Of a DNA stretch of 64,000 nt, positions 1-11,036 are shown piece by piece (within the stretch, counting starts at the first letter, position 1; every line of letters begins with the position of its first letter). Origin of the DNA: Porpolomopsis calyptriformis (taxonomy: Eukaryota; Basidiomycota; Agaricomycetes; Agaricales; Hygrophoraceae); the NCBI GenBank assembly GCA_951640195.1, contig OX621171.1:62001-126000 (forward strand), read 5' to 3'. The position numbers were made by a program, and so were the translations under genes. Below the pieces are notes generated by a model. It was given only the letters and a program-made list of their open reading frames with translations, did no database searches and was not told where the DNA came from.

Positions 1-303
1 TGCATGGAGGCCAAGGTGACGGATGAGGCAGCTGTGTTTGAGGGAAATAATCAAATGACTACTATTCAAGCATTATCGATAAACACTTACAAGTCATTCT
101 TAACGAATTTGCAAGGAGAGCCTATAAAGTTTTGATTTGGAACAAATAGAACAAGGCATAGGTGATATCTCACCATCATTTGGATTAGGAACCTCGAGGT
201 ATTCTACGACTTTTGCAGATTTCCATTGTTTTTCCTCGGTTGTAGGTGCCATAATAATAAATCTACGGACCAATGTTGATTATTCGTATTATATTCCCAC
301 AGC

Positions 304-320
304 TATATATATGTCACGTG
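304..320 (+). promoter_or_regulatory. Putative TATA-like and E-box promoter elements
   Basis: A TATATAT run (304-310) is followed by CACGTG (315-320), about 60-80 bases before the ATG at 382. The rest of 1-381 is AT-rich and shows no convincing gene. Placement fits a fungal core promoter, but both motifs are short and could occur by chance. Confidence 0.3.
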
Positions 321-381
321 AATGTAGATACACTTTGTCTCGACTATTGCACAAACATAGCTCTCGATCTTAACCTCCAAT

Positions 382-3300
382 ATGGCAAACCAGGCAAATG
401 AAGGTGCAGATTATGACAGTGATATAGATAGGATCATAGCTATGTCCTCACTAGCCAAGGTAAGCCTATCCCTAGTAGTTATGTATCTAATTCGATTCAC
501 ACAATTAAATCATTACGAGGCTAATAAAACCATAATAAACCAGGAAGGGGATTCGACTTCTAGTGGTTCAGATGATAGTGATATACGTAATATCCTGAAT
601 ATGCCTTGTGCAGAGAAGATGCCAATGCCAATACCGATGCTAGGAGAAAAACATATGCCTTCCAAAAAACATATATTAATCAACAAAAAGCCAGTATACT
701 CAGTAAGTGTATATCTGTTTTCAAGGTTAAAGTGCTCACATTATTACAGACAACGTTAATTAGCCTAAATCATCTTAACATCCAGAATTCGGATCAGCAA
801 TATATATCGATACCTCCATTGGCTCCCTTAGGTCCCCAGCCAGGTCCTTCAAGGGTCCAAAACGCAATAAGTAGAAAGGATAATGACGCTGTATGTCTCA
901 ATTAACCTATGACAATAATAACTTACATTTATTTATTTTCCAGGTGGCGAAAGCATGGTATGTATTTTAAGAGAAATCATAAGATACTTGCGTATTAATA
1001 CTGGTTAGGTTTAGTGATTATAGCTCTCCTTCAGAGCCTTCGGTGGATATTAGAAGGAACAACTCGCGATTTGAAACCAGACACCAGTGAATAAATCTAT
1101 CATTCGAAATGTTAGGTTAAATACTAAACTTTTAGAAGCTCAACAAGCCGATCATCATCGCCAGCTAGCAATAACGGATCAGATTTCATTGGATCCAGTG
1201 AAAGTGACAGCGCTCATTCTCATTTACTAGCAAAAAATGCCATTCGATTGAATCTACCACGATCTGAGCAAGAGCTTTTTATAGGTATGTTCTTATATTA
1301 TTGGTGGTGATTAGACTCATTAAGGATATTAGACACGAAGCTAGCAGATCCAAGGATATGGGCTTCAGCTTGTCAATCATTGGGATCTGCTAAGCCTGGA
1401 AACCACCTGGATCACGCGGTCATAGAAATTTACCTTTTGAAATCATGGTATATGTCCATTCAACCCCAGATGCCATCTCAGAGATATTCCTACTATCTAG
1501 ACTCGGAAACGGTGAGCAGGGTAATAAGAGAAGAAGAAGACATCCTGTCTACCGAAATCCATAAAACTCTCCTTCTTCCACCTCACGTTGCTATCCCGAA
1601 AAAGCCTGTGTTATTTTTCCCTCCACTATCATGGCAATCTTCTGCAACCCAAAGGCTAGCTTTATTTGATTACCAGCAGGAGAAGGTTCTTGTTTTTAGC
1701 CATGGAGCTCCACTCGAAACCAATATGTACTCAGATTGGACGGAGTGGAATGGCAACTACTATTGGAGGGCTATTGCTAATGTGTTTGGGTGGATCCTGG
1801 GTAGTGAGTTGGATGAGCGAGGTCCCCAAGTAATCGAACCGAATTGGAATACGGTGAAAATCTCGTTTCTATACAGAAGAAGCATATTCATATACATATT
1901 TCAACAGAGTGAGGCCGACACTGGTTCCTGGATGGCATCGCTTTGCCAAGAAATCTTTGATAATGGTTGGATGTATTCCACAGACATTAACCAACACCCA
2001 CTTGCACCCAAATTGCAATGTGTTCATGCGATGCGAGAGAGAATATTTCTCACTGCGCTTCAAACTGTACAAAAATCATATGACTTCTGGAACAAGACTC
2101 AGACCCTGCTTCGGTATTCCATGGAACCCAATTCTGAGGTTGTGAATGATATGAAGGCTGGGCTTTTAAAATTCAAGCGTTTCGAGGTAATAGCACTTGC
2201 GCTTGCAACTGCTCGTATGAAGTGTGAGTATTATCTCATTCCGATTACCTGTGATAATCAATCTAAAGAGGCTACCTATATTAATCAACTAGGCCATCTT
2301 CTGGATAGTCACGACAAGGATGGCAATGCCAGCAATGACGACAACAATCACAATGATGATGACAATGACAATGACAATGATGACAACGATGATGATTCCA
2401 TTGTAATCAACCTACCACCTCAGCCTTCCAGAAGGTCTCTACCTGAAATCCAACTTCCAGAGGTTGAGCTAAATGGGAATGGGGGTGAAGAAGCATTAGC
2501 AACAAGCGTTGATGAGCGGCCTTTTGATGACTATGAATCAGCTATGTTGGTTTGCTCCGAGGATCAAGCTGATATCATTCCAAACACGTGGACCTTTGAC
2601 ACCAATGGAATGCTTGTATTGGGCAAGCACTGGAGTATCTGGAGGGATAGAGGCTATAGGTTGCAGGCCGATTTTTTCTCTATGTTCAATAACCAGGAAC
2701 CGGTTCTCCTCAATGACCACCTTCTTCCACACTGGGATTCAAGTGATCAAGCAAGTGGATGTTTACCATCATCTCCAGTTGCATACCCATCCTCGTTATC
2801 TTCTCATTCTTCTGAGGTGCTGAATTCCCTACCAGCTATGGACAACCCAGATGTGACTGTGATGGGTGCTCAGGATATGTTGGATGAGGCGGGAGGGGTG
2901 GAAGGGACATCAGAGAGCCAGGGTGTGTTTGTAAAAGGTAAAGCACGCAACAACAAATTCATCTACTTCGACTTGGAGAAGGATAGAGTAAACCTGGACG
3001 ATGAAGAAGTGTCAGTGTCGGTGGATATCGACAGCGTCATATGGGTCACGCATAAACCACAGTTCATTGGTCCAATCAATATTCACCTTCTTCCACTGTT
3101 AGACGACAAACCTCCATTCTCTATCAACAATCATGTCTATGTCCAGGTTCTACAACCACCTACCACTCGAAATCCTAGGCAGAGGTCTAAAAGGTATCCA
3201 CTTAGTGCCTTGCCACATACCCATTTCGGGCAGATGGGTCAAGGATCAGGCCAATTTAACACCTACGTCTTCTTCCCTCGTATGATTAGGAAAGACCCAG

Positions 3301-5749
3301 GAACGCATAGAATGACTACTCTGATGCCAAGGGAGGTACAGGAGTTGTGGTTCTCACAAGTGATCATGCCTGCTCTGCCAGTGGTTTTAGCCAACTACAC
3401 CGGAATTATGGAGTATCTTCCTACAAGCGTCAGTAATCTCCAATGGAAAATAGGGACAAGACGTACGACCAAGACCATTCCCCTCACACCTGAAGCATTT
3501 TCTTCCATGCGAACCACTCTCTGCGACATCATAAATAACCAGCCCGATCTCCTAGGCCGATTCGGGTCCTTTTTCTTTGTTGTAGATGCTCGAGGTATCA
3601 AACTGCTCTCTAAGCAGCACCACCCAACCGAGAATATATATCAGGCACTCTGTTCGATGATTCCTAACATGGACTGGGATTATATGAAGGACCGATCGCA
3701 TGGAGAACTCTTGCTTGATCTTGGGATTTCATACCATCCTCCTTCTAGGGAGGATCAGGAGCCATTGGTAGGGCTGTGGAGGTTAGATAGGATCGACGAC
3801 TCGTACGACCTTATGGGGATGAAAAAAGGAATGACCCATTATACTGCCATGTTTGGAGCTTATGGAGGGAGACAGGCTGAAACCAAGTTGAAGAAAAGTC
3901 GGCTTGTACACCTTTGCTTCCGATCCAGCTACAACCTTTGCTTTGAGGTGGTGCGACTTCCTGGCCAAACGAACTACCTATGTGATGACTGTGATGCAGT
4001 CAAGACAAATGACCGATTCATGACTAGCTGTGATCACTGGAAAAAGCTGTTTCAATCTTCTCAAATCCAGTCATTCGGCGTTAGAGAAGAAGTTAGAGGG
4101 AGTGGGTTAGCCATTATAAAGCTTCTTGATGTAGCATCTGAAAAGGTAAGCAGCGAAATAACTGCAAACTAGAAATGTCTAATGATTGCCAGGCACAAGA
4201 CTATATGTCGTCTGACCCTATCATTTGGATCAAGTCGAGCCTCTTTTTCAAGTTGTTGGCAAGAAGGCTAGCAGAGTTTCAAAACGTCCAACTACACCTT
4301 TCACGAAATCGACCAAGCAACTATGGAATGATGGCTACGCTTATCATCCACCTGATTAAGCACACCATGGTCACGCCAAGGATAAAGCACACATTCTTGA
4401 ATGATGTGTTGCGAGACCTTCGTTTCAGTTCGATAATGTGGAGGTTCGGAATGTTCTTTCTTCACGACCTCAAGTTGAAGAAAGGAGTGCTATCTCTAAG
4501 AGAACTACCGGAGGAGGATCCAGCTGAGGTTATCCAAGCGTATGGACAGTCCTTGAAGAAGCCACAGGCAACTCAAGCCAACCAGCCATATCACCTTATT
4601 CAAATGTATCAGCAAGATGCGTGCCCTTGGGGTCCCGATCCATCTTGGTCAAGAATTCAGAAACTGTTGGAAACCGAGCCAGAGATTTTCCTTAGGGAAT
4701 GGAGGTTGGATGATGACTGGGAAGCTCCTGAACTGCTTTACACAAAGCTGTTGTTTGTTGAGTTCACGCATCAGCTGTGGCTAAGTCTGGCAGAGCAGTT
4801 TGCATCAGCAGGTGTTTTACCCAAGCCAACCACAGTTCAGGAAGCAATGGAGACTTGGACGGTACCTGCGATTCAGCATATCATAGGCATTGACCATTGC
4901 CGATTCCTTCCTTCGAGCTGTGGCCTTAAAGGAAAGCTTCCTTTGAGTCACTCCCATGATCTATCATTTTCAGCACGTCGGGCAACCTTCTTCCCTGAAC
5001 AAACTATCCAGATCCCAGAGAATTCAGTCTGGAAACCATACACCCAGCCTGGAGGATATATCTCCACTTACCACCAATATCTTGTGGATTGGGATATGGA
5101 TGAAGGTGATCAGCTCTGCCGTGAATTGGACAATATATTTGGCCAGTTACAATGCCTTCCTGTAGGTGGCCTATCGAATAAAAAGGGGAAACAAGTCATA
5201 TGGGGGATGAAATCAGGCAAGATCAACTTTATTTCGAATTCAAAGTTCTATCGGATTGAAGAAATTGGGAAAGAGGTGGCTGCGCGTCCACGAACTCAGG
5301 TCCTAAAAAGGCCTCATGCTTCAAAGAATATACTTCAGAGACGACTAGATGAAACCTTGGGGAGATCGATAAAACCACCTATTCGGAGCCGAAAGTCTGC
5401 CAAAATCTACCAAAAACGAAAGCCTCCTGTGAGACAGAAAGCAGACAACAATCCTTCAGGTTCAGAGAGCGGGAAAGAGCAACAGGTTAGGGTTACTCGC
5501 TCAAAGGCCAAGGCTGCCCAGAAAGACGAGGGAAGAAAGGGGGTGAGTGGTGTGCGGATAACTCGGTCAAGAATGAACGCTGCTAGGAAAGATGCGGAGA
5601 GAGAAGATTCAGGTTCAGGAAGACATATAGTAGGTAGATCTCAGTCAAGAGTCAAGGCTGCTAGGGAACGGGCAGATTTAGAGTCTGATTCCGATTCCGA
5701 TTCATTAGAGTACACAGATGAGCCAGGATCAGAGCAATCTAGTAGCTAA
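382..5749 (+). CDS. Large multi-exon protein of unknown function (about 1648 aa)
   Basis: I join exons 382-459, 544-702, 786-890, 944-957, 1015-1086, 1136-1284, 1333-4145 and 4193-5749. Every junction is GT-AG, the summed length is a multiple of three, and the frame stays open to the TAA at 5747-5749. The start is the first ATG of this path. The protein has a serine- and acid-rich N-terminus, a globular part encoded around 1.4-2.2 kb, an Asn/Asp run (about 2330-2400), a second large globular part (2.5-5.2 kb) and a basic tail with three related RVTRSKAKAA-like segments (5480-5690). A Cys-x2-Cys with two later Cys/His lies near 3980-4040. I do not recognise the family. The segment at about 1.5-1.95 kb loosely resembles the layout of Ulp1/C48 proteases but ends in DTGSW where DCG would be expected. 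No stop or frameshift was found, so it looks like a real gene. One exon is only 14 nt, the weakest part of the model. Confidence 0.8.
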
Positions 5750-5800
5750 TGTATCGATTTGAAGATTATATATTCACAGGTCTATTCTACCTATATGTGT
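5750..5800. other. 3' flank of the large gene
   Basis: A short AT-rich stretch follows the stop codon. It contains no distinct terminator or polyadenylation signal that I can defend, and it runs straight into the satellite array. Confidence 0.3.
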
Positions 5801-8140
5801 TACACTGCTCATTGTGGTACCCCAATCAGTCTGCCCATGGGGATGTGGTTATTCTGGGATGTTATCACACTAATGCTATTGATTGAACATAACATGCTGA
5901 TGGTTAGAGAGCTCGGTGAGAAGTTGAAGGTATAACCTCTGATACCTCTTGCATGCTAATTACGGTACCCCAATTATTCCACACATGAGGATTGGACTAC
6001 TCCTGATGTTTGTAGCACCAATGCTATTGATTGAACATAAAATCCTGATGCTTAGAGGGCTCTCTGATAAGTTGAAGGTATACCCTCCCATACCTGTTGT
6101 ATACTTATTGCGGCACCCTAGTTAATCCACACATGATGATTGAACTATTCCTAACCTTTGTAATACTCATGCTATTGATTGAACATAAAATCCTGATACT
6201 CGGAGAGCTCTGTGATAAGTTGAAGGTATATCATCCGATACTTCTTACATACTATACCCCAATCATTCCACACATGAGGATTAGACTACTCCTGACCTTT
6301 GTAACACTAATGCTGTTGATTTAACATAAAATCCCGATGCTTAGAGAGCTCTCTGATAAGTTAAAGGTATACCACCCCATGATATCTTATATACTTATTG
6401 CGGCACCCTAGTCAATCCATACACGAGGATTAGACTATTCCCAATGTTTATAACACTAATGCTATTGATTGAACATGAAATCCTGATGCTCAGAGAGCTC
6501 TGTGATAACTTGAAGGTATACCCCCCCCTACCTCCTGTATACTTCTTGCGGCACCCCAGTCTATCTACACATGATGATTGGACTATTCCCAATGTTTGTA
6601 ACACAGGTGCTATTGATTGAACATGAAATCCTGATGCTCAGAGAGCTCTGTGATAAGTTAGAGATATACCCCCCTATACCCCTTATATAGCTTATTGCAG
6701 TGCCTCATTCTGTCCATATATTGTCATTCCGAGCATCTGTAACACTGGTGCTATTGATTGAACATGAAATTGTGATGTTTAAAGAGGTCTGTGATAAGTT
6801 GGAGATATACTCCCCCATACCCCTTATATAGCTTATTGCAGTACCTCATTCTGACCATATATTGTTATTCCGAGCATCTATAACACTGGTGCTATTGATT
6901 GAACATGAAATTGTGATGTTTAAAGAGGTCTGTGATAAGTTGGAGATATACTCCCTCATACCCTTTATATACCTTATTGGAGTGCCTTATTCTACCCATA
7001 TATTGTTATTCCGAGCATCTATGACACTAGTGCTATTGATTGAACATGAAATTATGATGTTTAAAGATGTCTGTAATAAGTTGGAGATATACCCCCCCAT
7101 ACCCCTTATATAACTGATTGCGGTACCCCAAATGGTCTATAACTTAGGATTTTTGTATTCCCCACCTCTATGACACTGGGGCTATTGATTGAATATAAAA
7201 CCCAGGTTTTTAAAGACCTCTGTAATAAGTTGGAGATATACCCCCCCATACCCCTTATATAGCTTATTGTGGTACCTTATTCTGCCTATACATCAGGATT
7301 TTGTTATTCCGAGCCTCTATGACACTACTGCTATCGATTGAACATGAAATCCTGATTTTTAAAGAGCTCTGTGATAAGTTGGAGATATACCCCCCCATAC
7401 CCCTTATATAGCTTATTGCGGTACCCCAAATGGTCTATAAATCAGGATTTTTGTATTCCCAGTATCTGTGACACTAGTGCTATCGATTGAACATAAAATC
7501 CTGATTTTTAAAGAGCTCTGTAATAAGTTGGAGATATACCCCCCCATACCCCTTATATAACTGATTGCGGTACCCCAAATGGTCTATAACTTAGGATTTT
7601 TGTATTCCCCACCTCTATGACACTGGGGCTATTGATTGAATATAAAACCCAGGTTTTTAAAGACCTCTGTAATAAGTTGGAGATATACCCCCCCATACCC
7701 CTTATATAGCTTATTGCGGTACCTTATTCTGCCTATACATCAGGATTTTGTTATTCCGAGCCTCTATGACACTACTGCTATCGATTGAACATGAAATCCT
7801 GATTTTTAAAGAGCTCTGTGATAAGTTGGAGATATACCCCCCCATACCCCTTATATAGCTTATTGCGGTACCCCAAATGGTCTATAAATCAGGATTTTTG
7901 TATTCCCAGTATCTGTGACACTAGTGCTATCGATTGAACATAAAATCCTGATTTTTAAAGAGCTCTGTGATAAGTTGGAGATATACCCCCCCATACCCCT
8001 TATATCACTGATTGCGGTACCCCAAATGGTCCATAAATTGGGATTTTTGTATTCCCCACCTCTATGACACTGGGGCTATCGATTGAATATGAAACCCCGA
8101 TTTTTAGAGCAGTCTATAGCTACTTATACTTATGCCTCCT
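5800..8140. repeat. Degenerate tandem satellite, monomer about 140-150 bp
   Basis: About seventeen diverged monomers are visible. Each has a core like GCTATTGATTGAACAT, then a CCTGAT-containing segment, then a GATAAGTTGGAGATATACC-like segment. Spacing of the core is mostly 135-160 bp. Later monomers carry a short inverted repeat, AAATCAGGATTT against AAATCCTGATTT, about 60 bp apart. ORFs in the array are short and shift between monomers, so I call no gene. The array becomes less regular after about 8100. Confidence 0.85.
7111..8004. repeat. 447-bp higher-order duplication inside the satellite
   Basis: The block starting TAACTGATTGCGG at 7111 recurs at 7558 with only a few differences over about 447 bp. 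The period equals three monomers. This part of the array was therefore amplified as a trimer, more recently than the diverged monomers at 5.8-7.1 kb. Confidence 0.8.
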
Positions 8141-8451
8141 CCTAAAACCTTACTATCTTCCACCACGACATACCAAATGCTCTAAAAATCGGAATTTTCT
8201 GTGGGCCCACCATTAGTTCACTGTGCCTATCGAATGGATATGAAATTGTGATTTATAGAGTGCAATACAATAGCTGGGCTGCATAATGGTATAAATGGAG
8301 TATTTTACATATATCTCAAGAATGGGACCGCCAATTTTTTTAATTTATGGCTTAAACCGATTGTATTGGGATGCCCTAACGATCCCCCAAAGAATTTTGA
8401 ATTAATTTTGTGCCAGCATTTTGGTCATTTTGTTGATAATGGGTCCCTGAT

Positions 8452-8559
8452 ATCATCCAAAGGTGCGCAGAACAAGTACACTCGGATTGCGCAAGATGAT
8501 ATGACATCATCCAAAGGTGCGCAAAACGAGTGCGTTCAGATGGCGCAAGGTATCGGGTT
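8452..8559. repeat. Two-copy 54-bp direct repeat
   Basis: ATCATCCAAAGGTGCGCA begins at 8452 and again at 8506, and the following bases stay similar through a GCGCAAG motif. The surrounding stretch 8140-8610 shows no other supported feature. Confidence 0.65.
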
Positions 8560-8609
8560 TGAGATTTCTGACAGCAGGTGTATAAAAGTGGTTATGGTTA
8601 TGGCTATTA

Positions 8610-9290
8610 TGGTTAGCTGGGGTGATCCTGGATGAAGAGGCAGTGGTGGTTAGTAGTTAGCAGCAAATAATAGCACAGAAAGAGTGGACCTTGGAGGTCT
8701 ACTCATCTGATACTCACTAGGGCCTAAGCAGGATGTAGTGGTCACTGCGATTGAGAGTGATTAGTGATATAAGCTTGAGTCAGCCTCACGTTACTAGTGT
8801 AACTAACTTGAGTTGCACAATATCTAGTAGTTAGAATCACTTCAAAATTCATACAGTATATCCCCTATTGTATGCAAATTGGACTACCTGATTACATGTG
8901 CTCAGATATAGTGGTTCATATGCTGTATTCAAGTCAATCCCATAATAATACTATTGTATTGTCACTATATTTTCACAATAGTCAAAATCACCTCAGACTT
9001 AATACTGAATGTCCACTAGTATGTACCCATTGCCCCACCTAATTTTGTGTGTCTGGGTGCAGTGGTTCTTGTGCTGGACATGTATGACTCCTATAATGAC
9101 ACCCTAGTATTCTCACCAACCTTTGGCAACATCTAATAGCCAGAATCACTTTGAATTTGGTCCCAGATATCTATCATTATATATCCATCACCTGGCCAAA
9201 TTTCATGTCTCTGCATTGAGCAGTTCCTGTGCTGTATTTGAATGAACTTTGTATTACAGGGGCAGAGGGAAACCATTGCCTCCACATGGT
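8610..9290 (+). repeat. Dispersed repeat, left copy (AT-shifted)
   Basis: This matches 12350-13060 in the same orientation, from the segment reading GATCCTGGATGAAGAGG through CAGAGGGAAACCATTGCCTC. Internally it holds roughly three 140-150 bp subrepeats beginning AATCACTT or AATCACCT. Relative to the right copy, many differences are C-to-T or G-to-A, for example TAGTAGTTAG against TAGCAGTTGG. No coding potential is evident. Confidence 0.75.
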
Positions 9291-9335
9291 GTAGGAATTC
9301 AATGGAATTGCTCCCCAGTCCATACATCCATGATA
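9290..9335 (-). repeat. 45-bp micro-inverted segment
   Basis: The bases here, including GAATTCAATGGAATTGCTCC, are the reverse complement of about 13057-13103. The preceding 30 bases match that region directly. The short block is therefore inverted relative to the related macro-repeat units at 13.0 and 15.7 kb. Confidence 0.6.
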
Positions 9336-9590
9336 TGTGAATATCTGTATATTTTACAAGTTAAAATTATTTCGAAACTTTTTTTCAACTTAGAAAAAAA
9401 AAGGGGGATCATCTTTCAACTACATCCACGTTATAATCTAATCGAGAGACTGCTCGCCATGGCCAGCACACTTAAACCATTATTGGGTTATATAGTTTAT
9501 CTCCAAATTGCTCGCCATGGCCAGCAAATATAACTAGAGGCTTAGTAGTCAATTGACAATCTGCGGGGGCTTAAATCCCATAGGAACGAC
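9336..9590. repeat. AT-rich spacer with a repeated NcoI-like motif
   Basis: TGCTCGCCATGGCCAGCA occurs twice, near 9449 and 9510, in otherwise AT-rich sequence. The motif is close to a palindrome around CCATGG. I see no gene. Confidence 0.4.
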
Positions 9591-9596
9591 GCCTCT

Positions 9597-9686
9597 GGCC
9601 TTGGGTGGATTAGAACCCTCAGCCTCAATGCACTCCATGGAGTGTTCAACAAATTATACAATGTTAACCATTATACCAAATCATCA
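9597..9686 (-). tRNA. tRNA-like sequence (tRNA pseudogene or SINE head)
   Basis: On the minus strand an A-box-like TGGTATAATGG (9668-9678) is followed by a B-box-like GGTTCTAATCC (9607-9617) at tRNA-like spacing. A small hairpin around CACTCCATGGAGTG lies between them, where a long variable arm would be. The ends do not pair into a good acceptor stem, so I doubt a functional tRNA. A tRNA-derived SINE or a decayed tRNA is more likely. Confidence 0.35.
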
Positions 9687-10230
9687 TATATTATTTGCAT
9701 ATATCTATCTACAAATGACCCTCACACAGTGTCTCTGCCCCATTGTCCCTCTGCTAAATACCTGTGAGGTTGGCATGTAGGGTGGTCAGCACCCAGATGG
9801 TCCTCGTGGCCAGCTAATGCCCACTTGCAGGGTTTCTCAGCCTTGTCGTATCATCCTTGTGACTGGTAAACGCGTGCGAGGTTGTCCATCGATGTAAGCG
9901 CGCGCGGGGCGGGGTGGGGTGGTTGGTGCGTCGCCGACGTAAGCGTGGATGGGTGGTCGGCGTCTCATCAACGAGGGGGTGGGGATCAAGGGGCAAGGCC
10001 CTAACGCCCACCCGTCTTGGTCGTTGGTCGGGGGCGGTTGGTGGTGGTGGTGGTGTAGGGATAAGCCGCGTGAAACGGGTGAGCCCTAATGCTCACCCGT
10101 TTCGCACTCAGGAGACCCCTCCTACCTATCGTGTCGTCCCTGTGAGTTGTAAACGTCCGCGAGGTTGTGCATCGATGTAAGTGTGGATGCGTGGTCAGCG
10201 CCCCCTCGAGGGGTGCCTAAGCCTCGTCGT

Positions 10231-10323
10231 ACCATCCTTGTGAGTTGTAAACGCCCGCTCGAAGAGGGCCCCGGCCTCATCGTATCGTCCTTGTGACCGG
10301 TAAACGCGTGCGAGGTTGTCCAT
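10231..10323 (-). pseudogene. TPR (kinesin-light-chain type) fragment
   Basis: The minus-strand product starts MDNLARVYRSQGRYDEAGAL and continues to FERAFTTHKDG. This is the NLA-VY-SQGRYDEA-L core of TPR_12/TPR_10 repeats, common in fungal NB-ARC-TPR and kinesin-light-chain-like proteins. Only one motif is intact before the frame is lost, so it is a relic of a once longer tandem-TPR gene. Confidence 0.6.
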
Positions 10324-10467
10324 CGACGTAAGTGCGGGTGGTGGGGTGGTTGGCGCGTCGCCGACGTAAGCGTGGGTGGGTGGTCGGCGTCTCGTCAACA
10401 AGGGGGTGGGGGGTCAAGGGCGAGGCCCTAACGCCCACCCGTCTCGGTCGTTGGTCGGGGGTCGTTG

Positions 10468-10592
10468 GTGGTGGTGGTGGTGGGGATGGTGGTGGCCGTG
10501 GTGAAGATGGCGGTGGTGGTGGGGATGGTGGGAATGGTGGTGGTGACGATGGTGGTGGTGACGGTGGTGGTGGTGACGGTGGTGGTGGTGTA
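10468..10592. repeat. GGT/GGTGAC microsatellite
   Basis: An interrupted run of GGTGGT and GGTGAC units. Its translations are poly-Gly, poly-Val or poly-His/Thr depending on frame, with no sign of selection on protein. Confidence 0.8.
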
Positions 10593-10667
10593 GGGACAAG
10601 CCGCGCGAAACGGGTGAGCCCTAATGCTCACCCGTCTCGCGCTCAGGAGACCCCTCCTACCCGTCGT

Positions 10668-10760
10668 GTCGTCCTTGTGAGTTGTAAACGCCCGCTCGAA
10701 GAGGGCCCCAGCCTCATCGTATCGCCCTGGTGACGGATAAACAAGCGCGAGGTTGTCCAT
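10668..10760 (-). pseudogene. TPR (kinesin-light-chain type) fragment
   Basis: A second minus-strand motif, MDNLALVYPSPGRYDEAGAL followed by FERAFTTHKDD, nearly repeats the one at 10231-10323. It lies about 437 bp further along, so the TPR unit is part of the array period. Sequence beyond it is out of frame. Confidence 0.6.
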
Positions 10761-10901
10761 CGACGTAAGCGCGGGGGGGTGGGGTGGTTGGCGCGTCGCC
10801 GACGTAAGCGTGGGTGGGTGGTCGGCGTCTCGTCAACGAGGGGGTGGGGATCAAGGGCGAGGCCCTAACGCCCACCCGTCTCGGTCGTTGGTCGGGGGTC
10901 G

Positions 10902-11036
10902 GGGGTCGTTGGTGGTGGTGGTGGTGGTGGTGGCGATGGTGGTAGCCGTGGTGGAGATGGTGGTGGTGGTGACGATGGTGGTGGTGACAGTGGTGACGGT
11001 GATGGTGGTGGTGGTGGTGGTGGTGGTGGTGGTGTA
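10902..11036. repeat. GGT microsatellite
   Basis: A second interrupted GGT run in the same relative position of the next array unit, directly before the GAAACGGGTGAGC hairpin. Its counterpart in the inverted array is the CCA run at about 20341-20440. Confidence 0.8.

Noticed and set aside
6097..7113. Hydrophobic ORFs in the satellite that look like membrane peptides
   Set aside because: They repeat the satellite monomer and lose the frame between monomers; hydrophobicity comes from AT-rich codons.
5800..8140. CRISPR-like array
   Set aside because: The whole unit repeats, with no constant short repeat and unique spacers, and this is eukaryotic DNA.
9597..9686. A functional tRNA gene
   Set aside because: A and B boxes are present, but acceptor and T stems do not pair well and no clear anticodon loop could be drawn.
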